A stretch of 64,000 bases of DNA from NCBI RefSeq assembly GCF_934630525.1, contig NZ_CAKTVX010000008.1, positions 1-64,000 of the forward strand. The letters run 5' to 3'. This stretch comes from an uncultured Slackia sp. Its GTDB lineage: Bacteria; Actinomycetota; Coriobacteriia; Coriobacteriales; Eggerthellaceae. The notes under the pieces were generated by a model. The model was not told where the DNA came from. It made no database searches and was given only the letters and a program-made list of their open reading frames with translations. Made by a program: the position numbers and the translations under genes. Of the stretch, positions 51,572-59,415 are shown one piece after another. How positions within the stretch are numbered: the stretch's first letter is position 1; the number at the start of each line of letters is the position of its first letter.

Positions 51572-52462
51572 CTAGATAATGCCGGCATTCTTCATGGCGG
51601 CGGCAATCGTCGCCTTCGCCGCGTCGCTCGGCTCGCACAGCGGCTGACGATACACCGCCTTGCCGAAGCCCATGAGCTCCAACGCATATTTCACCGGAAT
51701 GGGGTTCACTTCGCAGAACAGCGAATCGACGAGCTCAATGCCCGCAAGCTGGGTTTTCAACGCAGCGGCATGATCGCCCGCAAGCCACGCATGGCACATG
51801 TCGTGCACTTCCTTCGGCTGCACATTCGCCCAAACCGAAATAACGCCGCGGCTACCCAACGCCATCATGGGCACAACGATATCGTCGTTGCCCGAGAACA
51901 TGCAGAAGTCGTCAGACAGGTAGCGCGCGATTTTCGTCGCATAGCCAATATTGCCCGAAGCCTCTTTGATGCCGAAAGCATTGGGGTGCTTCGCCAAGCG
52001 CGCGACATTCTTCTCGGAAATAGAGCACCCCGTGCGACCAGGCACGTTGTACAGAATGCAGGGAATATCGACCGCATCGAGCACCGTAGTGAAGTGACGG
52101 TAGATGCCTTCCTCGTTCGACTTGTTGTAGTACGGCGTGATGAGCAGCAAGCCATCGGCGCCCATCTTCTGGAAGCTCAGGCTCTTTTCGAGCATGGTCT
52201 GCGTGCTGTTCGAACCGCTGCCTGCGATAACAGGCACGCGTCCCGCAACGCGGTCGACGACGAACTTGCACACCTCGTCGTCTTCCTCGTGCGACATGGT
52301 CGACGATTCGCCCGTAGTGCCCAGCGTGAGCAGGGCGTCGGTCCCGTTTGCCAGATGGAAATCGACCAGGCGGCCAAGCGCCTCGAAGTCGACGCTGCCG
52401 TCTTCAGCGAACGGCGTGACGAGCGCCACGATGGAGCCGCTCAAGCCTTTCATATCTGCCAT
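51572..52462 (-). CDS. dapA: 4-hydroxy-tetrahydrodipicolinate synthase
   Basis: A 296-aa aldolase with GSIVALVTPF, TLGTTGESSTMSHEE, YYNKSNEEGIYRHF, the YNVPGRTG motif and the Schiff-base Lys in AFGIKEASG. It condenses pyruvate with aspartate semialdehyde. AAAGGAAAG precedes the ATG. A 10-bp palindrome (52474-52497) lies just upstream. Confidence 0.97.
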   Translation of the reverse strand: MADMKGLSGSIVALVTPFAEDGSVDFEALGRLVDFHLANGTDALLTLGTTGESSTMSHEEDDEVCKFVVDRVAGRVPVIAGSGSNSTQTMLEKSLSFQKMGADGLLLITPYYNKSNEEGIYRHFTTVLDAVDIPCILYNVPGRTGCSISEKNVARLAKHPNAFGIKEASGNIGYATKIARYLSDDFCMFSGNDDIVVPMMALGSRGVISVWANVQPKEVHDMCHAWLAGDHAAALKTQLAGIELVDSLFCEVNPIPVKYALELMGFGKAVYRQPLCEPSDAAKATIAAAMKNAGII

Positions 52463-52509
52463 GTTCTTTCCTTTCGTCGTTTTAGGAAACGACGAAGCGC
52501 TCGGGGATG

Positions 52510-52615
52510 CGAGACCACCGGTCGCTTCGCCTAGCCCCTTATGCGCTTACCCTCACGCATCGAAGTACGCTTGCCGCGCGGCGGGGCTCTTCGAAACACC
52601 GGGCGGCCTCTCGCT
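52510..52615. repeat. Foldback element between lysA and dapA, diverged core type B
   Basis: The arms 52510-52539 and 52584-52615 pair with several mismatches. The 44-bp core carries CGCATCGAAGTACGCTTG, close to the type B core at 42073-42114. It sits inside the lysine operon. Confidence 0.55.
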
Positions 52616-52638
52616 GGCCTTCGCCAGTCGGGCAACGC

Positions 52639-53937
52639 TTATTTCCCTTTAAGTTTCTCCTCATCATAAGGGGCGCCGTCCAGCAACTCATCGCAACCAT
52701 ACAGCGTCGCGAAGTAGTCGGCCGGCGTCTCGGCGCGGCGAATGAGCTTCACGCTGCCGTTTTCCCGAAGCAGCAGCTCAGCGCTGCGCAACTTACCGTT
52801 GTAGTTATAGCCCATGGAGTGGCCATGCGCGCCGGTATCGTGAATCACGAGCACGTCGCCGTCTTCGATTTCAGGCAGCGCGCGGTCGATCGCGAATTTG
52901 TCGTTGTTCTCGCACAAGCCGCCCACCACGTCGTACACGTGATCGCACGGCGCATCTTCCTTGCCCGCCACGGTAATGTGATGGTAGGAACCGTACAGCG
53001 CCGGGCGCATGAGGTTCGCCGCACACGCATCGACGCCGATATATTCCTTATAAATATGCTTGTGGTGGATAGCCGTGGTAACCAAGCAGCCGTACGGGCC
53101 CATCATAAAGCGGCCCATTTCCGTAAAAATCGCCACATCGCCCATGCCAGCAGGCACGAGGATTTCCTCGTACACGCGGCGAACGCCTTCTCCAATCGCG
53201 CGAATATCGTTCGGCGTCTGGTCAGGCTCGTAAGGAATGCCCACGCCGCCCGACAGGTTGATGAACTCGACATGCGCGCCCGTTTCTTGCTGCAACTGAA
53301 CGGCAAGCTTGAACAGCACGGCGGCGAGCTCGGGGTAATAATCGTTCGTCACGGTATTGCTGCACAGGAAGGCATGGATGCCGAAATGTTTGGCACCCTT
53401 GGCTTTGAGCGTGCGGAATGCCTCGAACAGCTGCTCAGTCGTCATGCCGTATTTGGCATCGCCCGGGTTGTCCATAATGCCGTTCGAGATTTCGAAAAGC
53501 CCGCCGGGGTTGTAGCGGCAGCTGATGGTTTCCGGAATGCCGCCAATCGTTTGCTCGAGGAAATCGATATGCGAAATATCGTCGAGGTTGATGATGGCGC
53601 CCAGCTTCGCAGCCGCCTCGTAGTCGGCCGCGGGGGTTTCGTTCGACGAGAACATAATGTCGTGGCCCGAAATGCCCATAGCATCGCAAAGCTGCAGCTC
53701 GGTCGCCGAAGAGCAGTCGCATCCGCACCCATAATCGCGCAGGATATTGATAAGGAACGGGTTCGGCGTGGCCTTTACCGCGAAATATTCTTTGAAGCCT
53801 GGGTTCCACGCAAACGCGTCGCGCACGGCCTCCATGTTGCGGCGAATGCCCACTTCGTCATAGAGGTGGAACGGCGTAGGGTAATGCTCGATAATCTCAT
53901 CGAGCTGGGCCTTCGAAACGAAGGGTTGTTTGTTCAT
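52639..53937 (-). CDS. lysA: Diaminopimelate decarboxylase
   Basis: A 432-aa PLP-dependent fold-III decarboxylase with the PLP-lysine segment EYFAVKATPNP, the GGVGIPY motif and the C-terminal CENNDKFAIDRALPE. It converts meso-diaminopimelate to lysine. ATG 53937 with AAAGGCG upstream begins the conserved protein. First gene of lysA-dapA-dapB-dapH, expressed from a leader of about 300 nt that carries a lysine riboswitch and a terminator. Confidence 0.95.
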   Translation of the reverse strand: MNKQPFVSKAQLDEIIEHYPTPFHLYDEVGIRRNMEAVRDAFAWNPGFKEYFAVKATPNPFLINILRDYGCGCDCSSATELQLCDAMGISGHDIMFSSNETPAADYEAAAKLGAIINLDDISHIDFLEQTIGGIPETISCRYNPGGLFEISNGIMDNPGDAKYGMTTEQLFEAFRTLKAKGAKHFGIHAFLCSNTVTNDYYPELAAVLFKLAVQLQQETGAHVEFINLSGGVGIPYEPDQTPNDIRAIGEGVRRVYEEILVPAGMGDVAIFTEMGRFMMGPYGCLVTTAIHHKHIYKEYIGVDACAANLMRPALYGSYHHITVAGKEDAPCDHVYDVVGGLCENNDKFAIDRALPEIEDGDVLVIHDTGAHGHSMGYNYNGKLRSAELLLRENGSVKLIRRAETPADYFATLYGCDELLDGAPYDEEKLKGK

Positions 53938-54000
53938 GCGCGTCGCCTTTCTGAAAACCTGCGCGCGACTCGGCGGGAAGAACCCTCCCGAACCGCATAA

Positions 54001-54036
54001 TAAAAAAACGCCAGCAAGGCACGGCCTCACTGGCGT
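54001..54036 (-). terminator. Leader terminator of the lysA operon
   Basis: On the minus strand ACGCCAG and CTGGCGT enclose an inner AGGC/GCCT stem, followed by seven T. It stands 64 nt before the lysA ATG and about 40 nt after the riboswitch, the arrangement of a riboswitch expression platform. Confidence 0.9.
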
Positions 54037-54077
54037 CGCATGCGCGGCATACACCAGCGCAAAACATTTCACAGCAA

Positions 54078-54232
54078 GATAGCGCACCTGCGATTTCGCA
54101 GACAGTCTTGCGGGTGTTCCCCGCAAACCCATTCGCGCGCCGTGCCCGGCAAAGCGAATTCGGCGGGTTTGCCTCGCTTTGGGATCAACGCCCGCCGACT
54201 CCCCCAAGGCCCATCGCACCCGCGCCTCTATC
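54078..54232 (-). promoter_or_regulatory. Lysine riboswitch (L-box)
   Basis: Read on the minus strand, the leader begins GATAGAGGCGCG, contains GCCGAA in the middle and ends with CTGTC, a short stem-loop, then GGTGCGCTATC. The 5' GATAG pairs with the 3' CTATC to close the P1 helix. These are the landmarks of the lysine aptamer as in Bacillus lysC. With the downstream terminator and lysA it should switch the operon off when lysine is abundant. Confidence 0.85.
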
Positions 54233-54241
54233 GTTCGAATG

Positions 54242-54270
54242 AAACTATCACTTTAGTGCGCTAAAGTCAA
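54242..54270 (-). promoter_or_regulatory. Promoter of the lysA operon
   Basis: On the minus strand TTGACT (54265-54270), a 17-nt spacer and TAGTTT (54242-54247). The predicted start lies a few bases before the riboswitch, which supports both calls. The -10 box is weak. Confidence 0.6.
54250..54267. promoter_or_regulatory. Candidate operator between lysA and the M20 gene
   Basis: ACTTTAG, TGCG, CTAAAGT: perfect 7-bp arms placed in the spacer of the lysA promoter and just upstream of the -10 box of the divergent gene. A bound protein could block both promoters. Confidence 0.5.
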
Positions 54271-54281
54271 AGCACGAAGGC

Positions 54282-54287
54282 TATAAT
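54282..54287 (+). promoter_or_regulatory. -10 box of the M20 peptidase gene
   Basis: A perfect TATAAT, 38 nt before the ATG at 54326. No good -35 hexamer is seen; that position overlaps the inverted repeat at 54250-54267. Confidence 0.5.
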
Positions 54288-54325
54288 GCGCGAGAATTCA
54301 AGGAACTTTTAGACGAAGAGGCACT

Positions 54326-55462
54326 ATGAACGAATGCGAACCTTGCAGCGGCGCGTTTGCCGAACCCACGCTGGCCGACCTCACGCAATACCGCCGCGAC
54401 CTGCATCAAATTCCTGAAGTTGACTTCGATTTGCCGAAAACCATCGCGTACGTGCATTCGGTTATTGACGAGCTGCCATGCGAAGTGTTCGAGCCGTGCC
54501 GCTCAACCGTGTGCGCATTTTTCGACCGCGGAAGCGAGCACACTACCGCCATTCGCACCGATATGGATGCGCTGCCCGTGACCGAAAAATCGGGTGTGCC
54601 GTTCTGCTCCACGCATGCCGGGCAGATGCACGCATGCGGCCATGACGGACACATGGCCATGGCGCTCGGCCTCGCGCGCCACATTGCGGCGCATCTCGAC
54701 GAACTCGAGCGCAGCGTGCTCATCGTGTTCCAGCCCGCTGAGGAAACGACCGGCGGCGCGCAGCTCATCTGCGAATCGGGCACATTCGAGAAATACCACG
54801 TCGATCGCATTTTCGGCTTCCACTTGTGGCCCGATTTGCCGAAGGGCCACATCGCGAGCCGCCCCGGCGCGCTGCTCGCCGCCACGAGCGAAAGCACATT
54901 CACGTTCTTCGGCAAGGCCACGCACATCGCCAAGGCCGAAGATGGCGCCGATTCCATGGAAGCGGGCATGCGCTTCATTCTCGAGGCGTACGACTACATG
55001 GCAAAGCGCGCACAGGAAGAACCCTGCACATTCAAGTGCGGCCTGCTCGAAAGTGGCCAGGCGCGCAACGTGATTTCTTCGCGCACGTACATCGAAGGCA
55101 CGCTGCGTACATTCAGTGAGAAAATGGGAGCCGAAGCGAAAGAGGCGCTGCGCGAGATCGCCGAGCGTCGTGCCGCCGAAGCGGGCTGCACGGTCGACGT
55201 CGATTTCAGCGAAGGCTACCCGCCGGTCGTGAACAACGAGGAACTGTTCGAGCTCGCCTCACGCCACATCGACGTGGCCGAGCTGCCCAAGCCGCTGCTC
55301 ATCGCGGAGGATTTCGCGTTCTACCAGCGCCACTTGCCGGGCGTGTTCCTGCTGCTGGGAACGGGCACGGGCATTCCCCTGCACGCCGATACTTTTGATT
55401 TCGATGAAGAAGTGCTCATGGCCGGCCTGGAAACCTACAAAAAGCTGATTCGCATTCCGTAA
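54326..55462 (+). CDS. M20D amidohydrolase, likely N-acetyl-diaminopimelate deacetylase
   Basis: A 378-aa metallopeptidase-like amidohydrolase: RRDLHQIPEVDFDLPKT, the metal ligands CGHDGHMAMALG, QPAEETTGGAQ, GFHLWPDLPKG and a late HADTFDFDE. It belongs to the aminoacylase/M20D group, which includes N-acetyl-diaminopimelate deacetylase. Placement divergent from lysA-dapA-dapB-dapH, together with the acetyl-type DapH, supports that role, but hippurate or other N-acyl amino acids remain possible substrates. GAAGAGG precedes the ATG. Confidence 0.85.
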   Translation: MNECEPCSGAFAEPTLADLTQYRRDLHQIPEVDFDLPKTIAYVHSVIDELPCEVFEPCRSTVCAFFDRGSEHTTAIRTDMDALPVTEKSGVPFCSTHAGQMHACGHDGHMAMALGLARHIAAHLDELERSVLIVFQPAEETTGGAQLICESGTFEKYHVDRIFGFHLWPDLPKGHIASRPGALLAATSESTFTFFGKATHIAKAEDGADSMEAGMRFILEAYDYMAKRAQEEPCTFKCGLLESGQARNVISSRTYIEGTLRTFSEKMGAEAKEALREIAERRAAEAGCTVDVDFSEGYPPVVNNEELFELASRHIDVAELPKPLLIAEDFAFYQRHLPGVFLLLGTGTGIPLHADTFDFDEEVLMAGLETYKKLIRIP

Positions 55463-55523
55463 GCGAATCGAACAGGCTGCTACCCAGCGGCCCAGCAACT
55501 CATTGCGACCGCATACCATGCAA

Positions 55524-55557
55524 AGGAAAAGGCCAGGCAGCAACGGCGCCTGGCCTT
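55524..55557 (-). terminator. Terminator after tRNA-Arg(CCT)
   Basis: AAGGCCAGGC and GCCTGGCCTT form a perfect 10-bp stem, followed by TTCCTTT on the minus strand. It also lies 62 nt after the convergent M20 gene. Confidence 0.75.
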
Positions 55558-55567
55558 CAAAATATCA

Positions 55568-55643
55568 TGGTGCCCCCGGGCGGATTCGAACCGTCGACAC
55601 CCGCTTTAGGAGAGCGGTGCTCTATCCCCTGAGCTACGGAGGC
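55568..55643 (-). tRNA. tRNA-Arg (anticodon CCT)
   Basis: A 76-nt tRNA beginning GCCTCCGTAGCTCAG, with anticodon loop CTCCTAA (anticodon CCT, reading AGG), T-arm GGTTCGAATCC and encoded CCA. Confidence 0.96.
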
Positions 55644-55736
55644 GTTTGAAAACTTTGTTATTCTAGCATGTCTTACACAGAATAGGACTCAGCCCTTACC
55701 AACGCAGTCGAAAACTACAGTCCCATTCAGGGAAAA

Positions 55737-55765
55737 TTGAAGTTAAAGGCAGGCCGTCATATCAT
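55737..55765 (+). promoter_or_regulatory. Promoter of the ABC transporter gene
   Basis: TTGAAG (55737-55742), a 17-nt spacer and TATCAT (55760-55765). The leader would be about 135 nt and would include the palindrome at 55864-55894. Confidence 0.5.
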
Positions 55766-55853
55766 CAGGCGAGACATAGTCGACGATCTAGGGTAGATGG
55801 ATGTTTCTGGTTTACGCTTAGAAAACGAAAGGGTGTTCCTCCTGCCGCAAGCG

Positions 55854-55894
55854 CATAATTGTTCATAATTGTTTTAGATTCATAAACAATTATG
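55854..55894. promoter_or_regulatory. Triple CATAATTGTT operator-like repeat
   Basis: CATAATTGTT occurs at 55854-55863 and again, extended to CATAATTGTTT, at 55864-55874. Its exact reverse complement AAACAATTATG follows at 55884-55894 after nine bases. It ends directly at the GAAAGG ribosome site, so a bound repressor or the RNA hairpin could block expression. Confidence 0.6.
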
Positions 55895-55905
55895 AAAGGC
55901 GTTGT

Positions 55906-58900
55906 ATGCTGCAGCTTAAAGACGTGTGCAAGTCATACACTACGGCCGACTTCACGCAAGTCGCGCTCGACCATGTGTCGCTTGCTTTCCGCGATAATGA
56001 ATTTGTCGCCATCTTAGGCCCTTCTGGTTCGGGCAAAACGACCATGCTCAATATCATCGGCGGGCTCGACCATTACGATTCGGGCGATTTGCTCATCGAC
56101 GGCATTTCCACCAAGCAATATCGAGATCACGACTGGGACACCTATCGAAACAATCGAATCGGTTTCGTCTTCCAGGCATACAACCTCATTCCCCACCAAA
56201 CCATTCTGGAAAACGTGGAACTGGCCCTCACGCTTTCAGGCGTGTCGCGTGCAGAGCGACGCGGGCGAGCATGCGCGGCCCTTAAACGCGTCGGCCTTGG
56301 CGAGCACGTCAACAAAAAGCCCAGCCAGCTTTCCGGCGGCCAAATGCAGCGCGTCGCCATCGCGCGCGCCCTGGTCAACGAGCCGGAAATCATTCTGGCC
56401 GATGAGCCTACGGGTGCCCTCGACTCGAAAACAAGCGTGCAAATCATGGATCTGCTCACCGAAATCGCCGGCGACCGCCTGGTAATCATGGTGACGCACA
56501 ACCCTGAACTGGCCGAACAATACGCTACGCGCATCGTGAACCTTGCCGACGGCGTTATCAAAAGCGACACGCGCCCCTTCGACCCCGACGCAAGCAACGA
56601 GCCTCGCCGCGAAGCCAAAGCCGCACGCCAAACGAGCATGTCGTTTTTCACGGCGCTTTCGCTTTCACTCAAGAATTTGCTCACGAAAAAGGGCCGCACG
56701 CTCATGACCGCCTTTGCCGGCAGCATCGGCATCATCGGCATCGCCGCCATCTTGTCACTCGCGAACGGCGTGAACCAATACATCGCGAACGTCGAAGAAA
56801 ACACGCTTTCGGAATACCCGCTGCAAATCCAAGACCAGGGCTTCGACATGACCAGCATGATGACGATGGGCATGGGCGGCGCGGGCGCCGACGATTCTGC
56901 CGCCACCACCGACGCGCAAACGAGAGACGCGGACGCTGCGGGCAATTCAGACAAGCCGGTGCATGAGTCAAAGATGATCACGCGCATGTTCTCGAGCATC
57001 GGGAGCAATGACCTCGCATCGCTGAAGGAATATTTCGACAACGGCGGCACCGACATCGGCAACTACGTGAATTCAATCGAATACGGCTATAGCGTTACTC
57101 CGCAGATTTTCAATTCAAACACCGACGACGGCGTACACCAGGTAAACCCCGATAAATCGTTCGCGAGCGTGGGATTAGGCGCATCGAGCAACGGCATCAT
57201 GTCGTCGATGATGAGCACGAATATCTTCTACAAGCTGCCCGCGAACATGAACCAGGTCGATAGCCAATATGACGTCGTCGCAGGCCACTGGCCCGAAAAT
57301 TACAACGAGGTCGTGGCAGTGCTCACGCCGAACGGCAACGTGAGCGATTTTATGCTGTACTCCATGGGCTTGCGCGACCATAAGGAACTCGAAGAAATGG
57401 TACGCGAATTCGCTAACGAGGAAGAAGTGCAGGTACCCGACGGCACACTCGACCTCGACTACGACGATCTTACGAACGTGGAGTTCAAGCTCGTTAATGG
57501 CGCCGATTTTTATCAGTACGACAGCGATTACCAGGTTTGGAAAGACAAGAGCGGCGATGCCGACTATATGAAAAGCTTGGTTGACAATGGCGAAACGCTA
57601 AAGGTGTGCGGCGTGGTGAAGCCGAAAGAGGGCCAGAAGATTACTTCGCTTTCAACAGGCCTGTATTACTCGAACGATTTGATCAACCACCTCATTGACG
57701 AGGCGGGCGATAAGCAAATCGTAAAAGACCAGCAGGCAAACCCCACAACCAATGTGATTACAGGCAAATCGTTCGCTGAAGAAGAGGATGAAGCGAAAGA
57801 TGGCAATGGGTTCGATATGTCGAGCCTGTTCACAATTGACGGCGAAAAGCTACAGAGTGCGTTCACATTTGACGAAAGCGCGCTGGCCGCAGGCCTCTCG
57901 AACGCCGACCTCTCGAGCAGCATGGATTTGTCGGGGGCCAATATCGACTTGTCAAGCATGCCGGCCTTTGACGCTTCGGGCATTCAAATCGACCCGAGCA
58001 AGATTGACATGAGCCAGCTGAATTTGGACTTCAGCAACATCAAGCTCAACCTCGATGGCGCCCAGCCCGATATTAAAATCGACGTTCTTACCCAGGGCAT
58101 TATGAATATCATGGAGGCGTACCCCTCTTGGCTCCAGGAGCAAATCAAGGACCACCCCGAATACGATACCAATCAAAATGCGGCAGTCGAGGCATACCTC
58201 GCAGACCCCGCCACGAAAGCCGCCATGCAGAAGGTCATTGCCGACAGCATCGATTTCAGCGGCGTGAGCGAGCAAATCCAACAGCAGCTGCAAGAGCAGC
58301 TTTCACAACAACTGCAAGCACAGCTTTTGCCCGCACTTTCTGCAGCTATTTCGCAGCAGCTGCAAGAGCAACTTTCCGCCGCTATGCAGTCGTATATGCA
58401 AACAGCAATGACGCAGGTCATGATGCAATACGGAACAGCGATTCAAAACCAAGTCTCATCCGCGATGACCGCCTATATGTCCACCCTTTCGGCAAATATG
58501 TCAAAAGCTATGGGCATTAACGAAAGCGCCTTCGCCGACGCATTCCAAATGAACATGAGCGAGCAGGAGCTTTCCGAACTCATGGCGAGCCTCATGTCGA
58601 CCGAGCAGAGCAGCTACGATAACAACATGAAGAAATTCGGCTGGGCCGATTACTCGAAGCCGGCAAGCATCGACATTTACCCGAAGGATTTCGAAAGCAA
58701 GCAAAGCGTGATTGATATCCTCGACGGCTACAACGACAAGATGAATGCCGCCGGCGACGAAGATAAAGTCGTGAGCTATACCGACATCGTAGGCGCGCTC
58801 ATGAGCAGCGTGACCACAATCGTGAATATGATCAGCTACGTGTTGGTGGCGTTCGTCGCGATTTCCCTCGTGGTGAGCTCAATTATGATTGGCATCATCA

Positions 58901-59232
58901 CCTACATCAGCGTGCTTGAACGCAAGAAAGAAATTGGCATTTTGCGCTCCATTGGTGCGAGCAAGGGCGATGTCAGCCGCATATTCAACGCCGAAACCTT
59001 TATCGTCGGCTTCACCGCGGGCATTATCGGCATCGCTCTTACAGCCTTGGCCTGCATTCCCGCAAATGCAATTGTGTACTCGTTATTTGACGTGGAAAAC
59101 GTCGCGATTCTGCCGTGGCAGGCCGCAATTGCCCTGGTTGGCATAAGCGTGCTGCTCACATTCTTGGCAGGCCTCATTCCTTCAAGCGCAGCGGCGAAAA
59201 AAGACCCGGTCGAAGCTCTGAGAAGCGAATAA
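55906..59232 (+). CDS. Giant ABC transporter, ATPase and FtsX-type permease in one chain
   Basis: A 1108-aa fusion. Residues 1-225 are a MacB/LolD-type ATPase: Walker A GPSGSGKTT, signature LSGGQMQRVAIARAL, Walker B ILADEPTGALDS. A membrane helix follows at about 265-290. An external domain of about 680 residues includes a stretch at about 665-730 with repeated IDxS/LDxS steps, as in a solenoid, and a Gln-rich helical stretch at about 785-850. The last ~150 residues hold three helices of the FtsX permease with the ERKKEIGILRSIGASKGD coupling motif. This class drives mechanical work on lipids or exported molecules rather than plain transport. GAAAGG precedes the ATG. Substrate unknown. Confidence 0.88.
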   Translation: MLQLKDVCKSYTTADFTQVALDHVSLAFRDNEFVAILGPSGSGKTTMLNIIGGLDHYDSGDLLIDGISTKQYRDHDWDTYRNNRIGFVFQAYNLIPHQTILENVELALTLSGVSRAERRGRACAALKRVGLGEHVNKKPSQLSGGQMQRVAIARALVNEPEIILADEPTGALDSKTSVQIMDLLTEIAGDRLVIMVTHNPELAEQYATRIVNLADGVIKSDTRPFDPDASNEPRREAKAARQTSMSFFTALSLSLKNLLTKKGRTLMTAFAGSIGIIGIAAILSLANGVNQYIANVEENTLSEYPLQIQDQGFDMTSMMTMGMGGAGADDSAATTDAQTRDADAAGNSDKPVHESKMITRMFSSIGSNDLASLKEYFDNGGTDIGNYVNSIEYGYSVTPQIFNSNTDDGVHQVNPDKSFASVGLGASSNGIMSSMMSTNIFYKLPANMNQVDSQYDVVAGHWPENYNEVVAVLTPNGNVSDFMLYSMGLRDHKELEEMVREFANEEEVQVPDGTLDLDYDDLTNVEFKLVNGADFYQYDSDYQVWKDKSGDADYMKSLVDNGETLKVCGVVKPKEGQKITSLSTGLYYSNDLINHLIDEAGDKQIVKDQQANPTTNVITGKSFAEEEDEAKDGNGFDMSSLFTIDGEKLQSAFTFDESALAAGLSNADLSSSMDLSGANIDLSSMPAFDASGIQIDPSKIDMSQLNLDFSNIKLNLDGAQPDIKIDVLTQGIMNIMEAYPSWLQEQIKDHPEYDTNQNAAVEAYLADPATKAAMQKVIADSIDFSGVSEQIQQQLQEQLSQQLQAQLLPALSAAISQQLQEQLSAAMQSYMQTAMTQVMMQYGTAIQNQVSSAMTAYMSTLSANMSKAMGINESAFADAFQMNMSEQELSELMASLMSTEQSSYDNNMKKFGWADYSKPASIDIYPKDFESKQSVIDILDGYNDKMNAAGDEDKVVSYTDIVGALMSSVTTIVNMISYVLVAFVAISLVVSSIMIGIITYISVLERKKEIGILRSIGASKGDVSRIFNAETFIVGFTAGIIGIALTALACIPANAIVYSLFDVENVAILPWQAAIALVGISVLLTFLAGLIPSSAAAKKDPVEALRSE

Positions 59233-59353
59233 GGAAGCGACGGGGGCTTCCCCAACAACCGCTAAAAGCAAGAAGCTCGTAACTACCACAGCTGCGAGCT
59301 TCCTAGCGACTATTTGAAAGAGAAGGTGCGATAACCCTGCTTCGTGCGCTTTA

Positions 59354-59403
59354 AGACGACCCTCAATCCCCTTGTTGCTGCAGAAGGGGATCGAGGGTCG
59401 TCT
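59354..59403. terminator. 20-bp stem-loop between convergent genes
   Basis: The arms 59354-59373 and 59384-59403 pair with one mismatch around a 10-nt loop. It lies between the ABC gene and the flavoprotein gene, 12 nt beyond the latter's stop. A shorter hairpin (GAAGCTCG/CGAGCTTC) is at about 59269-59303. Neither has a strong U-tract. Confidence 0.55.
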
Positions 59404-59415
59404 GTTAAATGATCA

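Noticed and set aside
55464..55905. Integration site at tRNA-Arg(CCT)
   Set aside because: No integrase, no second copy of the tRNA 3' end and no mobile genes were found next to it.
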